In this document: piece by piece, positions 24,586 through 36,316 of the stretch | How the letters are laid out: each line of letters starts with the position of its first letter | How positions within the stretch are numbered: the stretch's first letter is position 1 | Assembly: GCF_048773025.1 (NCBI RefSeq) | Contig: NC_133559.1 | Span: 22,598,501 to 22,662,500 of the forward strand | Direction: 5' to 3' | From: Camelus bactrianus | Lineage: Eukaryota; Chordata; Mammalia; Artiodactyla; Camelidae | DNA length: 64,000 nt | Position numbers and translations under genes: made by a program | Notes under the pieces: generated by a model | Told to the model about the DNA's origin: nothing | Database searches by the model: none | The model's input: the letters and a program-made list of their open reading frames with translations, nothing else

Positions 24586-24742
24586 AAGAAGCTTACCTAG
24601 CCATTATAAAGATTTATACACATTTGAAAAGGACAGAAAAAGAAATTCTGAAAGAAAAGGGGGGCTGTCTTTTTCTTTATTTTCAACATGAAGACTTAAG
24701 TCTCATTTTTAATTTGTATTTGTCATTACAGTTGCCTCCCTG
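24586..24742. repeat. Candidate terminal repeat of the ERV, left copy
   Basis: This stretch is similar and in the same orientation to 30,812-30,977 (shared 'agccatta', 'aagattta', 'tttgaaaagg', 'aatttgtatttg'). The two copies bracket a retroviral interior, as LTR remnants would. I see similarity over only about 160 bases, and the copies are well diverged, so the LTR reading is tentative. Confidence 0.4.
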
Positions 24743-25362
24743 TATTACTATAAAATAATGATGTTATAATCTTCTAATTATTTCCATGTGGTGCCTACCT
24801 TTCTCTGGGCAACTTAATCACTTAAATGTTCAGCAAGTCCATAGTAAAATGCGAAGAAAGAAATTATCAGAATTACAATTTAATGTAAGGATGGATTGAA
24901 ATATTCAGCATAGTATATATAGAATAACCTTCAAATAGAGCAGTCACTCGCTGTTCTTCCATCCGCCTGGGACTGGCGAGAACTTGAGTCCCAGTGTTGC
25001 CCTGGTAACATTAGACCAGTCTTTTGCAGTCTTTTTGTTTTTAATTAGATGTTCTTCTTTTCTATATCATCCTTCCAAACAAACAAGTTAACATTTTTTC
25101 GTGTCAAATTGAGAGCTTGAGCACCTGGGTGCATATTAATTACTTTCACTTTGTTATGATCAAAAACCACTAGTGAAGGCGGTCCCACCTGCACTCTGCT
25201 CATAATGGGGCTGCGGGACTGAAGTCCAGACCACGTCACACTGAGAGCACCATTTAAAGCTGATCAGAAATATGTGGTTTTGGGAACCGTTACTGGAAAT
25301 GCAGAAAGAAAGAGTCGGTGACAAACAATATTGTTTATTTTCTCATAAATGTGATTTTCTGA
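24743..25362. other. Unassigned AT-rich DNA between ERV end and SINEs
   Basis: In the orientation of the retrovirus this is where an envelope region would lie. I recognise no envelope sequence here. Confidence 0.4.
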
Positions 25363-25380
25363 GTAAATGGAATCATCATG

Positions 25381-25720
25381 GGGGAAGGTATAGCTCAGTG
25401 GTAGAGTGAGTGCTTAGCATGCTTGAGGTCCGGGGTTCAATCCCCAGTCCTTCCATAAACAAACAGACACATAAACAAACAAACAAGCCTAATTACCTCC
25501 TCTGTCAAAATAAAACAAGAAAAAGAATTTTTTTAAATGTGCAAAATTAATAAGGCAGCCAAAAAAAATAAACAGTTTGGGGGAGGGTATAGCTCAAGTG
25601 GTAGAGCACATGCTTAGCATGCATGAGGTCCTGGGTTCAATGCCTGGTACCTCCTCTAAAAATAAACCTAATTACCACCCCCAGCCCCCCCCAAATAAAA
25701 ATAAAAATAAACAGTTCAAA
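25381..25720 (+). mobile_element. Vic-1 tRNA-derived SINE (outer copy)
   Basis: This is a camelid Vic-1 SINE. The tRNA-like head has an A box ('tagctcagtgg') and B box ('ggttcaatccc'), followed by the family body 'cctaattacctcc' and an A-rich tail. An 18-base target-site duplication, 'gtaaatggaatcatcatg' at 25,363-25,380 and the same with one change at 25,721-25,738, encloses this copy and a second SINE inserted in its tail. Between the normal tail and the second SINE lie about 60 bases that are not part of the usual SINE. Confidence 0.92.
25579..25704 (+). mobile_element. Vic-1 SINE (inner, nested copy)
   Basis: A second and better-preserved Vic-1 copy with A box ('tagctcaagtgg'), B box ('gggttcaatgc') and body 'aataaacctaattaccaccc'. 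It has its own 12-base duplication 'aaataaacagtt' at 25,566-25,577 and 25,705-25,716. It therefore landed in the tail of the older copy. Confidence 0.93.
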
Positions 25721-25799
25721 GTAAATGGAATAATCATGACTATGAATAGGACAGCCAGGCAGCCTGTGAAAAGAGTCATACATTTTCTAGACTATTTCC

Positions 25800-28700
25800 G
25801 TTCAGTTGAGGTCGATACCAGTCGGCTACTCTGGAAAAGTTAAGCGTTAGGTCCTCTGAGGGAAGAATAGTCCAGGCCTCCTGCGCTGCTGGCTTCACGT
25901 GGGAAGCATGAACCTGCTCAATTGTCCTTCACTTTGGTTGCCCTTTGGGTGGGCAGCAGCAGAAAGGGCCCCTTCCAACTCGGTGACAGCTGTCTTTCTT
26001 CTGGAAGACCTTTATGCAGACCAAGTCTCCCAGCTGATAGGCGTGGCTAGCTCCCTCTGGTAGGCCCTTGCAGACCTTTATGACTTTAAATCTCAGGGTT
26101 TCTGGGAAAAGAGAAGTCTTGACATAATTTTAAGCACTGAACATAACTATGAGAGGATTCCATTAAACTGGACGCAGGATATGGCCTCAGACCCAAATTC
26201 ATAAGCCTGACAAATATAAATGCAAAAGAAGACGTTTCCTGCTTGCTTGCTGGGGCCATTCTGATTGTTAACGAGACCAGGGGTAAAGCACTGGGCCAGT
26301 TTTAACCTGGTAAATGCTGAATCTTATTCAAGGAGTTCTTGTTTGGTTTTGTCTTGTTTTAGAGTTTGATTCGCCTGTTTCCCTTCTCCAGAGGACTGGG
26401 GCTCACAGGACTCTGCAAACGTTTGCATAATTCCTGGACAACAGGAGAAATAAAGTCACTCCCCCTGACTCAATACAGTAAGAGAGCCTCTGCCACTGCC
26501 TGGGACGGCTTTTGAAGAGCAGAAGACTTCAGGCCTTCCAAACGCGACACACACTGTAAGTAGACACCCCCTCTTACCTTCTGCGGGCACTGCTTCTGTG
26601 AAATCCAACTGCCACCAGGATCCTGGTAAAGCCGGTCAGGGAGACCTTTCTGTGCCCACTCTGAGAGTGGCTTCTAAAGAATTCTATTGACAAATAGTAC
26701 ACCTCTTTTAATATGTTTTGAATAATTTCACCTTCTTGGAGAGTGTAGTAAGAGTTTTGTGTCTTTAAAAATCCCTCTTTTATTCAGGTGACCTTGTGGA
26801 TGACATAGCAATGCTGAGCAAACAGGCATTTGTTTTAGATAATTCCCACGGTCCAGTCAAATTTCTTTTAACCCCTTGTATAATTCTTTTGTCTGCTTTC
26901 TTTCACAAAGCAGGGTTTGAAAATGAACAAAAATCTCTTGTTATAGTAAAAGCGAGCTCTGCCATCTTTTAACAGAAGCTTTTGCAGCTCTGTCAGCAAA
27001 AGGAACTACTGGTATCTGAGCAGGCAGTTGGAAAGCCCCTGACACATCGGAGTTCAATTTGACATGAGATCTTTCTTCTTGTTGTTGTTCTCATTGATGA
27101 CAAAAGTCCTTTGTTTTTTAAAAAAATATTTTGATCTGTTGCATGACCAACACCGAACACTTGTTTACTATAAGTACATGCATTCATCTGAAGTCCAGAA
27201 CTGAGACCTGCAGCTCTAGCAACTATTAACGCAGCAGCTCATGCTGATTTAATTCCAGACAGGGCATACGTCTCCAAAATTTCATCAAGAAGCCACTCCA
27301 GCATTGGAAGCCTTAAGTTGGCCATTCTTATTCCAGATTTCATGACCTGTCAGCAAACATGATCAAGTCTGCATTTCGACCTGGGACGTCTGATAAATCA
27401 GGTGGAGGCCTGATCCTTCTTCTGTTACTACTGTACAATCATGACCATCTATCTACTTGATCGGGATCTTGTGAGAGGGTAGCAAGGCTTGGGAGATGGC
27501 AGCTCCCAAGCACAGTATTAGGACTGGATACTAATGCTGGCTCAGTTAGTTTGGTGGCTCACTGACAAATGCTGGGTTTTCTGCACTTGTAAGATTGCTG
27601 TCGTAGCAGATGGACATGCGTATAAATCAAGTGACCCCAGGTAAGAGCTTGGGTCTTTTCGGTAAGATGCTGGCCACTGCCACTGCCTCTGCCACTGCTC
27701 AGAGGCATCCAGGCATTCCCAGTCCTGCAGCATCTAGAAAGGAGAAACAAACTGGTGGTCTGTGGTCTAGTCCCAGTTTTTGAGTTAATACTCTACTAGC
27801 AGTAGTTCACGAGCAAACAAGTAGAAAGGTTCTTCAAAACCTGGAGTCCCCAAAACTAGGGGAGAGGCTATAGCCAATTTGTGTTGCTCAAAATCCTCCT
27901 CACAGTCTAAGGACCAGATAGGGGGTCCGGAGCATTATCCTGGAACTGCTCTGTCAGAGGGGATGCATGCTTGGCAAAAGCTGGGATCCGTTATCTACAA
28001 CTAGTCCCCCAAATTGTCCAAGTTGTTTTTTTCTTTTTCTTTTTCTTTTTTTTTTTGCGGCAGGCTGTTTCATATTCAAATTTGGCTGACTGTCAGATTG
28101 TGACACTTTGTGACCTTCAGCTGACAATCGATGTCCCACATCTTCACTTCAGCTTGACAGCGTTGCAGTTTGTCTAACGAGGCCTTATGACCCCGTGAAG
28201 CAAGGAACTGCAATAAAGCCAAAGGGTCAGTTTTGCATTGCTTAGTTTCTGAGGCTAGCAGCAAATCATGCACACATTGTATGATCACAACTCTCTCTAA
28301 ATTTTTCTTAGTTTTCCTGTAAATGATGAGAGAAAATGGTAAGGGAGTCTTGAAACCCCTAAGGAATTTTTTAGCACAAATATTGGGCTTCTTCATACAT
28401 AAACGCAAACAAAAATTTAGACTTGTCCACTAGAAGGACAGAAAAAAAAAAGAATATACATTGATCAGAAAGAAATGCTTTGCAGACAGCAATATTGAAG
28501 TCAGAATAATTGCAGGGTTATAGACGATGGGGGGTTAATTAATTTACTTATTCCTCTAAGGTCTTTTACAAATCTATGTAGTGGTCAACTCTGTCATATT
28601 TGCCTTCCTTCTTTACTGGAAGTATTGGGAGTGTTACAGGGTGAATGTCCCTTTTTAATTATTCCTAATTTTCTAATTCTTTTACACCCGACTTTATTCC

Positions 28701-30200
28701 TTCTAACGGAGCTCTCGACAAAGGATGTTGTTTACACATGGCCACAGGTTATCTTTCTTGTAAACTGTTTTTATTGGTTCTAGATCTCAGATCCAACCAA
28801 CCCTATTAATCCCTGGGGCCCTGAGCAATGCCTCAGCTTGTTTTGGGGTGCTTTTCCAGCATGTGCGAGACTGCCACCCTCTGCCATTCCCCTTCTCTTC
28901 CAGAAGGCACGTAACAGCCTATTCAAATGCCTTTTTTTTTTTTTTTTTTTGCAGGGAGCTCCCCAGACACTCCATCCAGAGTACAGAATATAGTGGCCTG
29001 TAATTTGTACAACAGGTCTCTCCCAAATAGGTTTACGAGATAATTATGAGAAAGGAAAGCACACATGCTCGTCAGTAAAGGCACCTGTCCGTGTGGGAAT
29101 CACAGAGGAAAAGGAACAAGCGGGCTGACCTGAATGCTGACCGCTTGTACGATCTTTTGTCAGATGGAAAGCGAGAAATTTCCGAGGAAATTGCAGAATA
29201 AGTAACACGAAGATCTGCTAGAAAAGGCAAGGCTACAGGAACCTCAATAAAAGTTACTGACATACTTGGCTGCCCAGTTCCCACCTCTGAGACTCCCTCC
29301 ATCTGTCCACAGTGATCCATCTGCCTAGTGTTTCCTAGCTAAGGGTCTGTCCTGCTAGGGTCTCCTGATTCACCTGTCTTCTGCGACCTCCACATGCTCC
29401 TGTCTCCCCTTGTGGTTCTCCCGATACCCTGGTGTTTTGCAATAATGATGTGCAGTTTTCTCCTTTTCCTCTGCTGTCTTCAGAGGTTGGCCAGAGTAGG
29501 GATTACTTCCTTTAGTGAAGAGTTCTGAGCAACCAACCCAGCGGTCTTTAATCTGTCCTTTTCTTTGTCTTTCTCTGGATTATCCCCAAACTGAGCAGCT
29601 TGATGCTAGGATTTGAGCACTAGTCTGTGTTTGCCTTCCTGCCACCTTTCCCTTAATTTGGGTTTGGAGAGTCAGCAAGAGAGCCGAGGGAAAGGCTGTT
29701 CATTGTAGATCTGATCTGCCCCTGGGTCTGTGCCTGTAAAATCTGAGAAAGCCTCAACAAACTGCGGTTAGAAATCAATGGAGGACTCGCCGTCTTCCAC
29801 ATACACCACCCACAACTTCTCCCAGCTCACCTTTATCAGAGGGGCTTCCAGTCCCGCCGTCAGCAACAAATCTCAATGAGTCTCTGAGGCAATTCATTCT
29901 TCCGTGGCTGAGGGCGCAGTGGGTAGTCGACCTCTCTCAGCCACGGTGCCTGCTTATAGGTGGGTTATCTCCCACCTTGCTTATTCCATCAAATACGCAA
30001 AATCTGGCTGTAGGATTCCCTGTAGCATCCAGTAGCCACCCCTACGTGGGGCTGTAAACTGAAAACACGCTACAGAGCATTTTTGCAAACTTTTGTGGAT
30101 CTTCCTGGGTTATGGGGAAAAAATCCTTTAGACGAATAATATCAACAGGGGAGAAGGCACATGAACTCAGTATTTCCTTCGCACTGGAATCGGGGGTGGG
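25800..30200 (-). mobile_element. Class I (gamma-type) endogenous retrovirus fossil, gag-pro-pol remnants
   Basis: Read on the minus strand, a decayed retroviral interior appears in the normal order. Capsid-like gag sequence lies at about 29,700-30,150, and a protease-like end at about 28,960-29,330. Reverse transcriptase lies at about 28,070-28,900, and its palm region resembles gammaretroviral RT (for example LLASETK and LALLQFLASRGHKASLDK). Integrase lies at about 25,850-26,700 and includes the C-terminal GDLV-type segment. No envelope was recognised. The element is broken many times throughout and looks old. It predates the Vic-1 insertions next to it. Confidence 0.75.
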
Positions 30201-30811
30201 GGAGGGGCTTGAGTAGCTTCTCAGCTGCAGCTTTGCTAGAGATCTGAATAGAAGCGCTGGTTTTCCTCACACTGAGGTAGGAAAAAGGTAGGACTATATG
30301 GCACCTTGGTTTCTTTTCCCATATTCATACTTGTCAGCCTAACTCCTTTCTCAATTGTCTTTTTCCAAGTTAACTAGTGCAACCAGTCTCCATCCTGCTG
30401 CCTTCATATGGGGACACAGTTCTCAATCACCCCATGACCTGGATCATTTATCACCTCTGCCTTTCCAGGAATGTGGTGTGTGTCTGAAGAGGGACTCTTG
30501 GAGGAGATGGAATATGACCTAGGACAGGAAGTGGACTCAGGGCTAGGCCAGCAGGTGCGCAATTCTGCATCCTCAGACAGGGCAGGTAACATTATCGGCT
30601 AGAAAAGACGCATCCTTCTCAGGGAAACCGGCTAAGCAAGGGAACCACTGTCTAAAAGATCATCACCTCTCCATTCCCAGGAGTCAGTCTGAGGCAAGGA
30701 GGGTAAAGTGAGGCAGAAGGAGCAGAGGGAATGAGACAGCAGCAGAGAAAGATGGAGGAGGTTTCTGTGAAAGAGAAAGCACTTTTCATTCTCACATTCC
30801 TGTATTGTGAG
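30201..30811. other. Possible retroviral leader region
   Basis: This stretch lies between the gag-like part and the right-hand candidate terminal repeat. It is probably part of the same fossil, but nothing specific is readable. Confidence 0.35.
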
Positions 30812-30977
30812 ACTGGCAAAGGCTTATTTAGCCATTACGAAGATTTACATATATTTGAAAAGGGGAGAGAAATAAATTCTGGAAGAAAAGGGAGAGAGAG
30901 GAAGTCTTTCCCCTTATTTCCAAGAAAAGAGAAAGAATTAAGCCTCTTCCCTCTAATTTGTATTTGCCCTTGCAGTC
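30812..30977. repeat. Candidate terminal repeat of the ERV, right copy
   Basis: Direct-orientation partner of 24,586-24,742. If the pair are LTRs, this is the 5' side of the minus-strand provirus. The outer limits are not visible to me. Confidence 0.4.
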
Positions 30978-33193
30978 GGCAGACAAATACTCCACTGGTT
31001 TTCCTCTCCCTCTGAATCAACGAATTAGGATCAGATTCTCAGACCTGAAGGGGATTTGGACGGACGCTTCCACCGAGGCCTGCCTTCTGGCAGCTGTGTC
31101 TGAGTCATTCAGGACCAGCAGCTGTCTGTGCGCCTCTCCCAGGGTGGAGATGCCACCCACCTCTTCTGGCAGGGCTTTTCAGGTTTTAGCAACTTGATAG
31201 GTTCAGAGTTTTACTTGAAGTCCTTCCTGCTATAAATTATCAGATAAATATCACTAGATAATTAATTTATCATCAAATCTAAAAGATTCCTCAGTCTTGA
31301 CAGGGTCAAGATGTGCACCTGTTCTCGTCCCTGAAGATAACTCTCACCTGTGTCGCTTAGCACCTCTGTGCCCAATGGAAGTAAACTGGACATGAGCCAG
31401 TTATTTTTTGGAAAGCCATTTAAATCTTACATCCTCCATACAACCCGTTAACACTCTAATCTGCCCTTTTAACAATCTTCTCACTATAACAGACGCTGTA
31501 CTATTTGGTATCTTCCAGAAAGCCCAGCAAAAAGAACTAGGCCTAGTGGTGGTGCGGAAAGAGTATTCCATTGAGACAGAATTCAGCTCAATCTAGGGGA
31601 AAAAACTGCCTAACAGTCTGAACCATGTGGACAGGAATGTCTCAGAAACCAGTGAGCTCTCTCAAATGCCAGAGGTACTTCAGTAAAGACTCCAAGATCG
31701 CCCACCATGGCGCCCTGTGAGGAATCCCTGCATTAAGCAGGGTATTCAGTTCACTAGTCGCTATGGAGAGAGTTAGGACAGATCTTTTGACTCTGAGAAG
31801 GAAAAAGAAGGGATGACGTTATGAAATGTACTGAGACTGAGCTCATGAGGGCTGGATTTCTGCTCAGATGGGCCTACCTCCCTGTCCCTCACCCAGAGGA
31901 GAGGTGACACTAGTCAAGGTTCCCAGGGGGTTCTCAGATGATGGAGAAACAAGAACACAGAGTTTTAAATAAATACTTGGCATCACTAGACTGTCTATGC
32001 TCACAGACCCAGGAGAGATGGGGGAAGGGAGAGAGAAGGAGATATTCCTCTTCTGTCATAGATTTGTTACAATGCAACTAGAGGGTGGCTAGATGCTGGA
32101 ATGTAAGAACACTTCCTGGGGACGGCAACCTTGGGAAAACGTCTTTGGTCCCACCTGTGGCTCAATGGATGTGACCGTTCTCCCCACAACCAATCTCATC
32201 TCTTGCCTGCAGGCACAATTCCCCTCCCGTCTACACTCCTGTGGCCTGAGCAGAGCAACGAGACTGAAAAGACCTCAGTAAAGAGGATGCAGGTTTTTAG
32301 CCTGTAGCCACATAAATCCTACTCTAAATCTTCTCTAGGGAGAGAATGCACAAGGCATGTGGTAGGAAAAGGGACATTTCAGAAATTTCACTCTGGGCAT
32401 TTCTAACTTTTCATGGCAGCTGTGGTTGGTGGCCTTTTGGCAGGAGCTAAAGGGCGGATGCCATGTTCAAAGAGCTCAGGAATAAAGCCACTTTACGGAC
32501 ACACTGAAACCTCCAGAACAGCGAATCTAACCTTTCAACCCTCCATCCTTTTGTTATTGTTTGTAATTTTTATAGTTTAGACTTCATGATTCTTCACAAT
32601 GGAAAGAAACTGAAGAGTGACTAAAACTGTGATATGCATATGCTAATACTGCCCTGTATTCAAGGGATGCTTTTAAATTTCCAAGAGTGCCAGAGGCCCT
32701 TCCAGAGAGGATGTATTACTGAAAGTGCAAAACTTAGCAATTCAGTAACGCAGGAACACCACACCCCAGTTCTAAGAATAGAAGGCTGCCTTTCCCGAGG
32801 GAACCACAGAGCTCACTAGAAGCCCCTCCTGGGACTGGCCGAACAGAATTTGAAAAGTGGGAGTGAGGACTTTTTCTTACAGTGTAACACTGACCACAGT
32901 TTGGTCTTTAAATATAAAAAATATTTTAAAAATTATAAAGGGCTTATTAACTCAGCTGGCATTTAACAGCGGTTAATTTAGGAAAAAAGTCATTTTGTTC
33001 TTTCAAAATTTAACCCTCAAAACTAGCCATAAAATATGTATGAATATTTCTAAGAGACTCAGTCATTCCAAGAAAGCATCAGTCAGGTTCCAAGCCTCCA
33101 TGTAAGTGCTAAGAGCTCCAGAAGCTTCTTTTATATTCAGATGGAAAATTTCAATAGCTCAGGATGAAAGAACTGGAAAGGGAAAGAAAGAGC
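30978..33193. other. Intergenic DNA, no gene seen
   Basis: Nothing was assigned. The part next to the right candidate repeat, to about 31.2 kb or beyond, may belong to the retroviral fossil. Confidence 0.4.
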
Positions 33194-33215
33194 GGGGGGG
33201 GGGGGGGGGGGGGGG
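33194..33215. repeat. Poly-G homopolymer, 22 G
   Basis: Twenty-two consecutive G residues on the plus strand follow a purine-rich stretch. The assembled length is likely approximate because such runs are hard to sequence. Confidence 0.9.
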
Positions 33216-33232
33216 AGCCAGCTTTGCAAAAT

Positions 33233-33530
33233 ATCCTCCGCTTTCCCGCACGACAGGCTGCCTTAGGCATTAACCTTTCAGAGCATTCAGTGAAGATCGT
33301 CTCACCCCAGACCTCTCGGGTCTCTCTGTTCAAGGGGTAGAGCGCTGTGTAGAGATCTTCGCCTTCCACTCAAACAATACAATGTCTGAAATGTCTCACC
33401 GTTTACTGAGCTTTCGCAGAAAAGCACGCCCCCTAGTTCTCTGAAAACGCTCGTACCGAGCTCCGTCGACGCCGCCCGTGTGCACTCGTGTGGAGTTAGC
33501 GAAAAGCATGTCATGTGTGTGCCCTCCGAA
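33233..33530. promoter_or_regulatory. CpG-dense patch in AT-rich DNA
   Basis: About 20 CpG dinucleotides fall within 300 bases, nine of them in 33,421-33,480, while the surroundings are nearly CpG-free. No repeat family or gene was recognised. It contains 'aaagcacgccccctagttct', whose reverse complement resembles the core of a CTCF site. It could be an orphan CpG island, a regulatory element, or a young insertion not yet depleted of CpG. Confidence 0.45.
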
Positions 33531-33811
33531 ACAGCCCCCCAGGCTCCTGAGCTAGAGACACCACCGTTATGGAAAGAGAACTCCTTTGCTGCAGAAATAC
33601 TTTCATCCACTAGAATGAAAGCTCAGAAGAGACTGGATTTTTCACGGTTTTCCTTCTCTTCCCTGTCGCTGCTGTACGGTGAGCACTTAGAACACAAGTC
33701 AGCACACCTGGGCCTGCAAACCCAGTCCAAGCTGCTGGACTTTAAAGATATGACTCATGAGCGACGAATGGTTTCTGCGTTTTTAAAACTTGAAAAATAA
33801 TTTTTTTTTTG
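33531..33811. other. Unassigned intergenic DNA
   Basis: An open frame of about 100 codons runs on the plus strand from 33,480 to 33,800. It has no recognised domain and is not called a gene. Confidence 0.4.
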
Positions 33812-33825
33812 AATATTGTGACACA

Positions 33826-33968
33826 GAGGAAGGGTACAGCTCAAGTGGTAGAGCGCATGCCTAGCATGCACAAGGTCCTGGATTCAATCCCCAGCACCTT
33901 CTCTAAAAAAAAAAAAATAAACAAACCTAATTACCTCCCCTCTGAAAAAAAAATTAAAAATTAAAAAA
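33826..33968 (+). mobile_element. Vic-1 SINE
   Basis: A complete Vic-1 copy with tRNA-like head ('agctcaagtggtagagcgca'), B box ('ggattcaatcccc'), body and A-rich tail. A 14-base target-site duplication flanks it, 'aatattgtgacaca' at 33,812-33,825 and 'aatattgtgacgca' at 33,969-33,982. Confidence 0.95.
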
Positions 33969-34009
33969 AATATTGTGACGCATGACGATTAAATGAAATT
34001 CACATTTCA

Positions 34010-34173
34010 GCATCCAGTCATAAAGTTCCACTGGAAGCCAGACACGCTTGCATTTTGTCTAGGGCGGCTTTCACACGCTACCAGGGCAGAATTAAGCAGT
34101 TGTGACAGATATGGCCTACAAAGCTTAAAATGTTTACAAGCTGGCCCTTTACGTAAAAAGTCTGCTGACTCCT
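34010..34173 (+). repeat. hAT-type MITE, 5' truncated
   Basis: It has the same family and orientation as 38,428-38,626. Shared blocks include 'ggctttcacacgctacc', 'gacagatatggcctacaa' and 'ctggccctttacgtaaaaag', ending 'gtctgctgactcct'. The family is a common mammalian non-autonomous hAT element whose exact name I am not sure of. Confidence 0.65.
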
Positions 34174-35214
34174 AGCCTGGAAGAAATACCTCGTAAAAGG
34201 CACTCAAATTTCCATGGAATGAACAGAGCCATCGTATGCACGTGGCTCTACAACATTATTCATCCCTTTTCAGCAACAGCTCATATCCACCACCGACCAC
34301 TAAGTGAGGATGCCAACCGTGGGAATGAACTGATTTATTATCAGGCTGCTAGTCTACTTAAGCTGACTCACAAAAAAGTTTCTGGGATAAAACATCCTTT
34401 CGGGTATATAAAACCAAAGGTGAATCCTTACGTTTAGAGTGCATAAGTAACTATTTGTGTCTGCCTTGGTTCTTTCTCTTGAAAATCCTGAAGACTATTT
34501 TTTATGTGGTTCTTCCAAAAGGCTCCTATGGTCACAAGTCAGTACTGACAATAGGGCAAAAGCAGTGCGCACAGGAAAATCCATCAGATCACCTTCAGAG
34601 AGATCGCAAAATATATTACACAATCATTGGAACCTGGACTGTTAACATCTTCGAGAAGTTTAACTCAGAATTCATGAGAATCCCTACCCAGTGCCAACAT
34701 ACATCTCCTTCAGAACTTGGGCACTAGGAAGTTTGATTTGAAAACTGATGGAGGACAGATGACAGAGAAGGAAGAACAAATACAACCCTATACAAATGGG
34801 AAGAATTCCTAATTTTCACATGAGAAGCTGTAGTGATCTCAAGTAAAAAGAAGAAACAAATGATTGCAGGCACTCAAGATATCTTAGTGACTAAATCACA
34901 AGAATGACAATGGACTTTGTATAGTGCGATCTTATTTATTAACAGAGATTAGCATATAATTCTCAGTAAGTAGAATTTAGAGATAAATATGGAGTACAGA
35001 GGTTTCCTTTTGCAAAACCATACAATTTCTTAGGGATAGAGCTGATACTGTAACTTGACTCTCCTCTAAACTCCACGTTTGCCTCTATTTTTGTTCAAGG
35101 TGATAGCTGAAACAGATCATTGTGATTTACTGTGTACTTCTCCAGCTTCGACTCACACTACTGTCTCACACTTCGTTTTGTATGTACTGAAACTATCCTC
35201 GTTCCTTTTGTTTT
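34174..35214. other. AT-rich intergenic DNA, nothing assigned
   Basis: No gene or repeat could be recognised with confidence. Confidence 0.4.
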
Positions 35215-36055
35215 GATAAACTTATCTCAGAACGGCATTTTTAGATATACAGAAAAACTGCAAAGAAATAGAGTTTCCATGTAGCCTACACCCAATTTCC
35301 CCTATTATTAACATCTTACCTTAGTATTAATGAATCAATATTGCTACGTTAATATCAACTACACTCCATCCTTTATTCAGATTTCCTTAGTTTTTATGTA
35401 ACGTCCTGTGCTGTTTCAGGATCCTAGCCAGGATAGCACGTTACATTCAGTCATGAGTCCTTGGGCTGACAGTTTCTTACTCTCCTTCTTTTGTTGACCG
35501 TGACAGTTCTGAGGGATCGTGGTCAGGTATTTAGTAGAAGGTCCCTCAGTGGGGACTTACCTGGTATTTTCCTCATTTAGACTGGGGTTATGAATTTTGG
35601 GGAGAAAGATCACAGAGTTCAACTGTCATTTTCATTACATCATATCAAGAGAACATAGTATCAACAAGACATAACTTCTGATGTTGACTCTGACTGCCTG
35701 GTTAAGCGTTGTAAAGTCACTCTTTTTCCCTTTCTTTCCATACAGTACTCTTTGAAAGGAAGTCACTATGCACAGCCCATGCTTCAGGAGTGGGGAATTA
35801 TGTTCCATCTCCTTGAGGGTGCAGTACCTACATAATGTGGGATTCTGCATGGGAAAACTTCCTCTTTCTTTCTTTATTCAGTCATTTATTTATATAAGCA
35901 TGGACGCATGGATATTTTATATTTTTGGTTATAACTTATAAACCAACGCTAGTTTATTTTGTTGCCCAAATTGTTCCAACTTCGGTTACTAGGAGCTACC
36001 TGAAGCTTTTTCTTTGCTTCGCTTGGTCTTGAATGTTCCTCTACCTCTTTTTTTC
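35215..36055. repeat. Old L1 3' UTR-like repeat (L1M group)
   Basis: Successive blocks, such as 'caggatcctagccaggatag', 'gtggtcaggtatttagtaga', 'gactggggttatgaattttg', 'atcacatcatatcaagaga'-type sequence and 'cccaaattgttccaac', follow the order of an ancient mammalian L1 3' region that I know from placental genomes. Strand and subfamily are not certain. Confidence 0.55.
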
Positions 36056-36089
36056 AGGATTCAGCTGAGATAAAAAATATCCCCAACAG

Positions 36090-36316
36090 GACTTCCCCTA
36101 CTCCAACCTTTAATCGCTCACCACTCTAGGTTATATACTGTTCCTACGTACATCTAACGTTTACACCTACTACGGTGATACACTTATCTGTCTCTCCCAC
36201 TGGATATAAGCTTTTTGAGGGCAGGGATCACATCTAACTTACTTTATGTGCCTAGTATATGGTACAGAGCACCTTGCTCCCACAAAGCAGGAGTTCAACA
36301 AATATTTCTAGAATGA
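36090..36316 (+). repeat. L2 LINE 3' end
   Basis: The order 'cactggatataagctttttg', 'agggcagggatcacatctaa', 'gtgcctagtatatggtacag' and 'ttcaacaaatatttctagaa' is the L2 3' terminus in sense orientation. Confidence 0.85.

Noticed and set aside
25400-25460. tRNA gene
   Set aside because: The A and B boxes belong to the tRNA-derived head of the Vic-1 SINE, not to a functional tRNA.
33302-33800. Open frames of about 100 codons on both strands at the CpG-dense patch
   Set aside because: They overlap each other, lack domains and continue to the edge of a SINE. The CpG patch itself is kept as a finding.
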